DNA of 64,000 bases, from the NCBI GenBank assembly GCA_963580285.1, contig OY757017.1, forward strand, positions 13,218,538 to 13,282,537, read 5' to 3'. The notes beneath the pieces were generated by a model that saw nothing but the letters and a program-made list of their open reading frames with translations, was not told the origin of the DNA and did no database searches. This stretch comes from Lucinisca nassula (Eukaryota; Mollusca; Bivalvia; Lucinida; Lucinidae). A program made the position numbers and the translations under genes. This document shows positions 55,500-64,000 of this stretch, one piece after another; position 1 is the first letter of the stretch, and the number at the start of each line of letters is the position of its first letter.

Positions 55500-56290
55500 C
55501 TAGACATAGACATAGAAATTTTATTTTACGTCGAATACTATCAACAGCACAACATAAGCCCTGTAGGGCTTTTACTTCGACAAACAATTGTAAAATAACA
55601 GCAAATTAAATATATCACAGCATGCACATATATACATATAATTACTTACACATTAAGAGATTTTAACACAGAAATTTAGCATAAGAATATTTGTAAATAT
55701 TTTAGGGTGTAAGAAGTATGAGACAATGGCAATAATGAACATAAAAACAGTTAAATAGTCATACACACTAAAAAGTATATCCGGCAGTTTAAATTAAAAA
55801 TTTTAGAAAAAAGAGCTTGCCTAAAATTCACTCTCAAAAGTATCATCCGAGGGTGTGCATTGACAAGCTGTCTGATTGCTGGGTACGCCACCTAGGTTGC
55901 CACCAACGCATCTTCCTCGAAGGAACTTGTGTTACTACATGCATCCAAAAGAAGCTATATCCATGATGATTACGGACACGATGACATCTAAGTTCAGCTC
56001 TTTTGCTACACAAAGACATTGTCATCATGCCCGCATCTATCCTTTTAAAACTAGCATTTGACTGATATGACATAGCATAAATATGGTAAAATAGCACTGG
56101 GTGCTAAGATATTAAGAAATTTGTAATGGATGAATGAATGAATGAATTAGTGAATGGATAGATGGATGGTTGAATGACTGATTTAGTGAATGAATGTATT
56201 TTTAAAGGCAAATCAATGTATTTTTCAATATACGATCAATAGATGAACTGGCTGGTATAACATAATAGCCCACAATTAATATTAAACAAG
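55500..56290. other. A/T-rich intron with GAAT/GGAT microsatellite
   Basis: Nothing clearly coding. GACATAGACATAGAAATTTT at the left edge looks like an element end. GAATGAATGAATGAATTAG and GGATAGATGGATGG lie at 56125-56175. A minus-strand frame at 55843-56097 is weakly protein-like but has no recognisable motif. Confidence 0.4.
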
Positions 56291-56299
56291 AAAGCGGTC

Positions 56300-59200
56300 T
56301 GAGGGACAGCCAAATCCCCCACCACACTTTGAATCAAGGCTCAACCTTGTGACCTTCATCTGACTTGAGTTGGCATGGTTTATTTATGGGTACTGCACAT
56401 CAGCTTACTGAGGGGGTATAGTTCACATAAGTTTAATGAAAATCCTTCCAGGGGTAAAGGAGATATGAAACAGACACAAAATTACAAGTTTCAAACTGGT
56501 GACCTTCTCCTGTGACCTTGAGTTGGCATGGTTTTTTTATTGGTTCTACACATCAGCTCACTGAGGGGGATATTCGATGAATGATTAATGAAACTCCTTC
56601 CAGGGGTAAAGGAGATATAGAACAGACACAAAATATGAAGTTTCAAACTGGTGACCTTCAATTGTGACCTTGAGTCAGCAGGGTTTATTTATGTATTCTG
56701 CACATCAGCTCACTGAAAGGGACATTTGACCAAAGTTTAATGCAAATCCTTTGATTTGTTTGTTTGATTTGAGGTTTGAAACGCACACAAAATTCAAAGT
56801 TTCAAACGTGTGACCTTCCGATGTGACTTGACCTGGTTTCGTAATGATTCATTTATGCACCCTGCACATGAGCTCACTGAGAGAGATAGTTGACCAAAGT
56901 TTAATGAAAATCCTTTGAAGGGTAAAGGAGATATGGAACCCACACAAAATTCAAAGTTTTAAACTCGTAACCTTCAAATGTGACCTTGACCTTGAGTGGC
57001 ATAGTTCATTTATGGGTTCTGCACATCAGGTCACAGAGATGGATTATTGACCAAAGTTAAACTAGAGCTGTCAGAGGATCTGACTATAGCCCCGCTTCAG
57101 CGCTGTCAGAGAAGAAAGTTATTTAAGCTGCAGAGAAAACAGTTATGAACAAGAAATAACTGTTGAAAATTTTACATTATCTGGAAAAACTCTAAGAGTT
57201 GTGAGCCCTTGTCCCTCATTTCAATGAGCATGATACATTACCAGAATGTCCATGTTTATACTAAATTTCATCTTCCATTTTTCAATGTTCAAAGGGTAAT
57301 AACTCCTAAAGTAGGCAAATCAGAGTCAGGGTTCCTGCGCTCTGCACATTGTCTCATGGTGCTTTACACTTGTGTGAAGTGTCATGAAAATATCTCAAAT
57401 GGTTTGTGAGTTATGGAGCCGACACAGTCAAAATTGCCTTTTTAAATGTTCAAAGGGCAATAACTCCTAAAGTAGGCAAACCAGAGTTATGGTCCCTGCA
57501 CTCTGCACATCATCTCAAGGTGCTTTTCATTTATTTGAAGTTTCATGAAAATATCAGAAACGGTTATGGAGCGGACATAGTTAAAATTGCCATTTTTTAA
57601 TATTCAAAAGCCTATAACTGAAAAAGTAGACAATCCAGAGTTTGGGTTCCAGCGCTCTGCACACGTAATATGGTGCTTTACATTTGTGTGAAGTTTCATA
57701 AAATTATCTCAAACGGTTTTTGAGTTATCGAGCAAAGACGGCTAAAATTGATATTTTTCAATATTCAAAGGGAAATAACTCAAAAATTAGGCAATCCAGA
57801 GTTATGGTTCCTGCACTCTGCACACCATCTCATGGTGTTTAATGTTTGTGTGAAGTTTCATGAAAATATGTGAATGGGTTTTAAAGTTATGGAGCGGACA
57901 CGAAAATTGTTAACAGACACAGACAGACACACAGACAGACACACAGAAAATACGAAAACCAGAGTTATGGTTCTTGCGCTCTGCACATTGTCTCATAGTG
58001 CTTAACATTTGTGTGAAGTTTCATGAAATTATCTCAAACGGTTTTCGAGTTATGAAGCGGACACTGTTAAAATTGCCATTTTTCAATGTTCAAAGGGCAA
58101 TAACTCCAAAAATAAGCAATGGAGAGTTATGGTTCCTGCGCTCTGCACATCGTCTCATAGTGCTTAACATTTGTGTGAAGTTTCCTAAAAATATCTCAAA
58201 CGGTTTTCGAGTTATGAAGTGGACACAATTAAAATTGCCATTTTTCAATGTTCAAAGGGCAATAACTCCAAAAGTAGGCAATCCACAGTTATAATTCCTT
58301 TGCTCTGCACATTGTCTTATGGTGTTTAACATTTGTGTGAAGTTTCATGAAAATATGTTAAGCAGATACAAAGTTATGGAGCCAACACAAATTAACGGAA
58401 TCACGGAATTACGGAATTACGGAATTACGGAAAATGTTCAAAGGGCAATAACTCCAAAAGTAGGCAATCCACAGTTATAATTCCTTCGCTCTGCACATTG
58501 TCTTATGGTGTTTAACATTTGTGTGAAGTTTCATGAAAATATGTTAAGCAGATACAAAGTTATGGAGCCAACACAAATTAACGGAATCACGGAATGACAG
58601 AAGGACATGGCAAATCCAATATAGCCCCACTTTTTCAAAGCGGGGCTATAATGAGAACCCTTGCAGGGGTAAAGGAGATATGGAACAGACACAAAATTCA
58701 AAGTTTCAAACTCTTGACCTTCAGATGTAACCTTGACCTTGAGTTGGCATGGTTCATTTATGGGTGCTGCACATCATCTCACTGAAAAAATATTTGACCA
58801 AAGATTAATGAAGGTCCTTCCAAGGGTAAAGGAGATATGGAATGGACACTTAAGGCGCCATCCTTGAGTAAAAATGCGATTAGTTCCGTAAATATGACTT
58901 TAAGGGGTGGATGGTAAGGCGTTTAAGGGATTTTGCCGCTTTTTCAGTCGCTGTGTCGACGACAAGTCACCTACAAGAACGTCCAACCGTCACACTTTTG
59001 TCCGGAGCATATCTCTAAAAGTATTAAAGGTAATTTATTGAAACTTCATACACTGATAGAGGTACAGAATGCACGAACAATAACCCTGTCACCAGTATTT
59101 ACGGAGTTACTTCCCTTCTTAATTTAGCAGTAAAAAGCTAGTCCGGAGCATAATTTCGGAACGTAAACTGTTCACAAGAGCTCACTGAGGGGTATAAATG

Positions 59201-59880
59201 AACAAAGTTTAATTAAAATCATTTGAGGGGTAAAAGAGATATGGAACGGACACAAAATTAAAAGTTTTAAACTCTTGACCATCAAAAGTGACCTTGACCT
59301 TGAGTTGGCATGGTTCCTTTATGAATTCTGCACATTAGCTCACTGAGGGGCATAATGGACCAAAGTTTTAATGAGAATCCTTGCAGGGGTAAAGGAGATA
59401 CAGAACGGACACAAAATTCAAACTTTCAAACTCTTGACCTTCAGATGTGACCTTGACCTTGAGTCGGCATGGTTCACTTATAGGTTCTGCACATTATCTC
59501 ACTGAAAAGAATATTTGATCAAAGTTTAATGAAATCCTTCCAAGGGTAAAGGAGATATGGAACGAACACAAAATTCAACGTTTCAAACTCATGACCTTTC
59601 AATTTGACCTTGACCTGGTGTCGGCATGATTCATTTATAAACTGTGCACAAGAGCTCACTGAGGGGGATAATTGTACAAAGTTTAATGAAAATCCTTTGA
59701 CGGGTAAAAGAGATACCGAAAGGACACAAAATAGTTTTAAACTCATGACCTTCAAATGTGACCTTGACCTCGAGTAGGCATGGTTCATTTATGGGTTCTG
59801 CACATCAGCTCACTAAGGGGGATAATTGAGAATCCTTGCAGGGGTACATGAGATATGGAAAGGTTTGATGGAGAATTAAC
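56300..59880 (+). repeat. About 155-bp tandem array, split by two insertions
   Basis: Monomers share ACCAAAGTTTAATGAAAATCC, GGGTAAAGGAGATATGGAAC, TCAAAGTTTCAAACTC, TGTGACCTTGACCTTGAG and TTCTGCACATCAGCTCACTG. They occur at 56300-57060, 58655-58850 and 59165-59870. The gaps hold an element at 57070-58652 and an unassigned block at 58855-59160. Confidence 0.75.
57070..58652 (+). mobile_element. Array-bearing element nested in the 155-bp array
   Basis: It starts GAGCTGTCAGAGG...TATAGCCCCGCTTC and ends ATATAGCCCCACTTT...AAAGCGGGGCTATAATG. Internal monomers of about 165-170 bp share GTTCAAAGGGCAATAACTCC, TCTGCACATTGTCTCATGGTG and GTGTGAAGTTTCATGAAAAT. An ACGGAATTACGGAATTACGG run and a near-exact 120-bp repeat lie at the right end. 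Confidence 0.65.
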
Positions 59881-59960
59881 AAAAATTGTCCTGCAATTAT
59901 TACAAAATACTATGCAGTTTTATCTGTTTTGAAATCTTAATAATTTTATAAACATCTTAC

Positions 59961-60241
59961 TCTTGATATTTCCATAGGTGACACCTGGGGGTATAGCGTA
60001 TCCCCCTCCTGGGTACTGGTTTCCACCAATCACTGGCTGAGTTCCACCTGGGTATATCTGTAGGTTTGTCTTAGGGGTTGGGGTCGCTCCTGGGGCTAGA
60101 GATGGTGCTGGAGTGGGATTTAGCTGAGGGGCAGGGTTGTAGTTGCCAAGCTGAGGAATGTTACAGCTGAGAGCTGGACAGCACAGGCCTGGTACTTTGT
60201 TCATCTTGCAGTAGCTAGGTATAGCTGGGTAGGTTGGGCAT
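59961..60241 (-). CDS. Exon 2: second half of VWC domain A plus Pro/Gly linker
   Basis: The 281-bp exon starts one base into the phase and ends with one base. It opens with CPTYPAIPSYC and a PGLCCPALSC motif, the CC and P..C signature that closes a VWC domain. About 60 residues of Pro/Gly/Asn/Thr-rich linker follow, with PAP, NPTPAPS and YPGG stretches and no cysteine. The acceptor is ATTTCAG and the donor is GTAAGATG. It pairs with the exon at 63844-63958 to give ten cysteines. Confidence 0.85.
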
Positions 60242-60307
60242 CTGAAATAGATTTTGTATAGGTTTAAATATGTTCTTAATTTGAGTTAAAGCTTCTTTCA
60301 GTTAAAA

Positions 60308-62082
60308 CAAGAATTCCGCCGAAGGCTATGTCACGCCTGTGGGGCGCAAAGTCACTGAACAATGACATCCGGGCCAAGGTCAAACAGATGCTTGCATAAA
60401 AGTTGCCATTCTTAAATGCAAGCTTGTACTAAGTATCATTAATTAAGCTGTAATAATTTTTGAGAAATGAACTTAACCATTAGGGTGAACCCTAGTGTGG
60501 TTGCAATATTTTACAAAATCAGTGAACCATAAAATGTAGTTCAAGGTCAAATATGGATGCTTGCATTTAAGTTTCCATCTCCAGATACAAGTTTGTACCA
60601 CATATCATTAATGAAGGTCTTATAGTTCTTGAGAAATTAACTTGACAATTTGGGTGAACGCTAGGGTGGTTGCAATATTTTACAAAGTCAGTGAACCATG
60701 AAATGTAGGTCAAGGTCAAATATGGATGCTTGCATTTAAGTTGCCATACCGAGATACAAGTTTGTACCAAGTATCTTTAATGAAGCTCTTATAGTTCTTG
60801 AGAAATAAACTTGACCATTAGGGTGAACGCTAGGGCGGTCAAAATATTTCACAAAGTCAGTGACCCATAAAATGTAGGTCAAGGTCAAATATGGATGCTT
60901 GCATTTAAGTTTCCATCTCCAGATACAAGTTTGTAGTACCACGTATCATTAATGAAGCTGTTATAGTTCTTGAGAAATTAACTTGACAATTTGGGGGAAT
61001 GCTAGGGTGGTCGCAATATTTTACAAAGTCAGTGAACCATGAAATGTAGGTCAAGGTCAAATATGGATGCTTGCATTTAAGTTGCCATATCGAGATACAA
61101 GTTTGTACCAAGTATCATTAATGAAGCTCTTACAGTTCTTGAGAAACTAGAAATGCGTCCATAGAACACGGATGCCCCCGCCCGAAAATATGTCTTTGTT
61201 CGTATTCATCCATAGAAAGTTATTGACAGTGTTTAAGTTTTGGACCCTTTTTATGCAATTTGACCTCCAAGTATGACCTTGGAGGTACGGATCTGGGTTT
61301 GCACGTGACACATTGTCTCATGATGGTTAGCATTTCTTCAAAATAATTTCAAAATCCATCCAAAAATAAGTAAGTTATTAGCTGCGTTTAAGTTTCGGAC
61401 CCTTTTTTGACCTTTGACCTCCAAGTATGACCTTGACCTTGGAGGTACAGACCTGGATTTTGCATGTGACACATCGACTGATGATGGTTAACATTTCTAC
61501 AAAGTAATTTCAAAATCCATCCAGAAATAAGAAAGTTATTAACTGCGTTTAAGTTTCGGACCCTTTTTTTGACCTTTGAACTGCAAGTATGACCATGACC
61601 TTGGAGGTACGGACCTGGGTTTTGCAGGTGACACATCGACTCATGATGGTTAACATTTCTCCAAAGTAATTTCAATATCAATCCAGAAATTAGAAAGTTA
61701 TTGACTGCGTTTAAGTTTCGGACCCTTTTTTTGACCTTTGACCTCTAAGTATGACCCTGACCTTGGAGGTACGGACCTGGGTTTTGCACGTGACACGTCG
61801 CCTCATGATGGTTAACATTTCTGCCGAGTAATTTTAAAATCCATCAAGAAATAATGAAGTTATTGACTGCGTTTAAGTTTCGGATGCACGGACGGACGGA
61901 CGGACAGGGGCAACGCTATATGCCATTTCCACCATTCTTCGAATGGCGGGGGCATAATAAACTTGAATATTAGGGTGAACGCTAGGGTGGTCGCAAATGT
62001 TGACGCCTTGACAAACGGATGCACGAACGGATGCACGGAAAACCGGGCGCCTATATTGGGCCATGATAATAGCAGGTGCGAC
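60308..62082 (+). mobile_element. Array-bearing element with a second one nested (61148-61961)
   Basis: The outer element has about 168-bp monomers (GATACAAGTTTGTACCA, GAAGCTCTTATAGTTCTTGA, AACGCTAGGGTGGT, ATGTAGGTCAAGGTCAAATA) from 60370. The inner element starts AATGCGTCCATAGAACACGG and ends GGCGGGGGCATAATAAA. Its monomers carry GCGTTTAAGTTTCGGACCC and CCTTGACCTTGGAGGTACGG. After it, AACGCTAGGGTGGTCGC resumes the outer element. Confidence 0.65.
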
Positions 62083-62141
62083 AATGAACAATCATTAATC
62101 AGAGGTGGATGAAAACTGGAGTGCACAGAAAACCACCGAAT

Positions 62142-62498
62142 CATCATGAAACACGCCTGTATAATTATGACCCCCTCGAACCCCACTTTCATATAGTAAA
62201 ACTGGGGTTTACAGGGGGTAAAGCTTATTTTTCCTATTTTTGCTCTGATATATAGATAGTGGGTACTCTTTAGAACCGCCTCAATGAGGAGGTTCTAATG
62301 ATTGAGGCGGTTCTAACGTGTGAAATATAGATTGTGGGTACTCGTAAGAACCCCCTCGATGAGGCGGTTCTAATGAGTGCCCACAATCTACATTTTGAGC
62401 AGAAATAAGAAAAATATCACAATTTGTCATCAAAAAATTTTCATTTTTTTCTGCGAGAAAGGTGGCAATGTATTTGTATAGGCGTGTTTTCGGAATGC
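62142..62498. mobile_element. MITE M1, reverse orientation, duplicated hairpin
   Basis: CATCATGAAACACGCCTGT opens it and GTATAGGCGTGTTTTCGGAATG closes it. One and a half hairpins are present, with GAACCGCCTCAATGAGGAGGTT followed by the regular core. Confidence 0.7.
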
Positions 62499-62607
62499 TT
62501 GGCAACTCACATGTGACCTGAGGAAGGTTCGAATCCAGAGTGTTGAGAAACCTAATATTTAAAGTACATAGCTCCAGATGAAGTGCTAGTTTTATCCGAA
62601 AAGAACT

Positions 62608-63010
62608 GGGTCCAGTTGTTCAAAGCATCGTTAGCTTAACGAGCAAGTTAGAAGTCATACTGTTAACTGTTCTAGCAAGCACAATATCTAAAATTCTGGT
62701 ATTTTTGCCGAAAAAATGTGAGCTGGTTTTGCAAAAGCAAAAGCTGCTCACATTTTTTTCAGCAAAAATATTAGCATATTTGCCATAATAAATGATGAAA
62801 GTTTTAACAATTTACATTAACTAACAATGTCGTTAGTTTTGAACAACTGGCCCCTGGTATTTTTGCTGGAAAAATGTGAGCTGCTTTTGCATTTGCAAAA
62901 GCTGCTCACATTTTTTTCAGCAAAAATTATAGCCTATTTGCCATAATAAATGATGGGAGTTTTAACCATACATTAACCAATGACATTGTTAGTTTTGAAC
63001 AACTGGCCCC
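62608..63010. mobile_element. MITE M8 with partial tandem duplication
   Basis: GGGTCCAGTTGTTCAAAG opens it and TTTTGAACAACTGGCCCC closes the first copy at 62854. A second right-hand portion (62855-63010) repeats the GAGCTGCTTTTGC/GCAAAAGCTGCTC hairpin and the same end. Confidence 0.7.
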
Positions 63011-63403
63011 AGATATTTTTCGTATTTCTGCATGAAAACGTATGTTTTGGATACCCATTAGGGGCACAATTTGATTGGTTAAAAATCAGAAATGGGTGTG
63101 GCTGAATCAACTGATTCAGCAAGGTAAGGGTTAACATATAAATAAAATAATTTGGCCATACCCATTTCTGCCTCTCAACCAATCAAATAGCTTGTTATAT
63201 TGTATTCACCCAATAGGCAATCTGAATGACAAACAGTGAAGATCTTCAGATGCCATCTGATCTGGATCTACACTGTTTGCAAAGGAAAAGATTGTTGTGT
63301 GCAGCAGGGTAAAAATGCTAAACAATTTTATTTTCAACAAATAGAGAGAACCTAATATAGCAACAACTATTTTAACAACTAGGGCCCATAGACCCATGTT
63401 CAT

Positions 63404-63616
63404 TTAACTCTTAACCTGCTGTTCACGACAACCCTTTGCTTTGCAAACAGTGTAGATCCAGATCAGATGGCTTCTGAAGAAGCTATCTGATCAGGATCTA
63501 CACTGTTTGACATTCAATTTATGAATTTCTAGGAATAAATTACATCAAGTAATCTGATTGGTTCTAAGTCAGAAATGGGTGTGGCTAAACTGAATATTCA
63601 GCAAGAGAAGGGTTAC
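63404..63616. mobile_element. MITE M4, complete copy
   Basis: TTAACTCTTAACCTGCTG and CAGCAAGAGAAGGGTTA are its ends. The hairpin at 63441-63512 is intact. Confidence 0.75.
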
Positions 63617-63843
63617 CACGGCAAACAGTGCAGGCCCAGATCAGACACCACAGAACATGGCGTCTGATCAGAGCCTACAATGTTTGCAAAAAGTTCAGAC
63701 ATTTTCCAAATAAATTTTGAAGAAAACACAACCTTACACCCTTAAATTTTGAAATGGACTCCTGCTGTATATAAGGAGGAGGATTCCATTTTGTCTTAAA
63801 TGGGTTAATCACTGAATATCTAAGGTAAATTCAGTAAGCTTAC

Positions 63844-63958
63844 TTTGAGGTACATGAGTAGAGTCCGGTCTGAGCATTGGTACATGTACAGGTGTAGTCA
63901 CAGCCATCATCCCAAGACTCCCCTTGTTGATGAACTGTTCCTTTGTAATAACACACAC
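63844..63958 (-). CDS. Exon 1 (in window): first half of VWC domain A
   Basis: The 115-bp exon lies between a TTTCAG acceptor and a GTAAGC donor. It starts with two codon bases and ends with two. It encodes the N-terminal half of a VWC domain: CYYKG, then a QQGESWDDGC segment, then CTC and a final Cys, making five cysteines. The two bases left over join the first base of the exon at 59961-60241, which supplies the CP start of the second half. It has the same length as the equivalent exons at 55385 and 37261, which points to internal duplication. Earlier exons must lie beyond the right edge of the window. Confidence 0.85.
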
Positions 63959-64000
63959 CTGAAACACAAACATAAAAGGTGAGTTTTACGTCCCACCAAC

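Larger units (their letters stand above)
760..63958 (-). other. Partial 15-exon gene for a secreted modular VWC/ShK protein
   Basis: Fifteen minus-strand exons are chained here, in transcript order from 63844-63958 to 760-877, and they encode about 725 residues. Each has an AG acceptor and a GT donor, and the codon remainder at every junction fits the next exon. Order of modules: VWC, Pro/Gly linker, VWC, Gly/Ser/Tyr linker, VWC, ShK, ShK, ShK, Thr/Pro linker, an unassigned domain in three exons, two short linkers, start of another VWC. VWC and ShK domains are disulphide-rich and typical of extracellular or matrix proteins, so secretion is inferred. Neither signal peptide nor stop codon is in the window. 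The introns are filled with mobile DNA, including a 13-kb LINE in the intron between 37375 and 53158. I do not recognise a named orthologue; a kielin/chordin-like or shell- or byssus-matrix protein would fit. A missed exon, especially between 12625 and 4828, is possible. Confidence 0.82.

Noticed and set aside
55843..56097. Possible fragment of a second LINE on the minus strand
   Set aside because: The frame has a weakly protein-like composition but I could find no RT or endonuclease motif and no target duplication.

Overview
The window is metazoan nuclear DNA, most likely from a bivalve mollusc. The evidence is GT-AG introns, a very dense load of short inverted-repeat elements, tRNA-headed SINEs, arrays rich in GACCTTGACC and GACGGACG, and a non-LTR retrotransposon. 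The species call is an inference; a venerid-like clam fits but is not proven. No bacterial operon, CRISPR array, rRNA gene or intact tRNA gene is present.

One host gene runs through the whole window on the minus strand. I reconstruct 15 short exons between 63958 and 760, joined by introns of up to about 15.8 kb. Every junction has AG/GT signals and every phase fits its neighbour. The gene continues past both window ends. The product is a secreted-type, cysteine-rich modular protein. Read 5' to 3' it has three von Willebrand factor C (VWC) domains, each split over two exons, then three ShK-type six-cysteine domains, a Thr/Pro linker, an unassigned domain of about 168 residues over three exons, two small linker exons, and the first half of a fourth VWC domain. 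All modules are bounded by phase-1 introns, the usual mark of exon shuffling and duplication.

The rest is intronic and mostly mobile DNA, often nested. The largest element is an I-superfamily-type LINE at 38533-51819. It has 14-bp target duplications and an AAC tail, and it sits in the loop of a palindromic MITE. It carries an intact gag-like ORF1 and a broken ORF2 (endonuclease, reverse transcriptase, RNase H). Two Helentron-like elements (41800-44108 and 47897-50022) are inserted in it. A third Helentron-like element, at 8708-12545, carries about 18-20 copies of a 167-bp monomer. A TIR element with CCGG target duplications (30929-34243, Ginger-like ends) sits inside a tRNA-derived SINE and consists largely of a 190-200 bp array whose monomers repeat the core of its own terminal repeat.

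The remaining introns hold recurring MITE families, here named M1-M11. Their evidence is TIRs, TTAA or TA flanks and central hairpins, and several unlike families share the same central hairpin. Two TA-flanked MITEs sit exactly in the TA of a GTAAGTA splice donor. Inverted M3 copies flank exon 10 of the host gene. All family names here are local labels; no database was searched.
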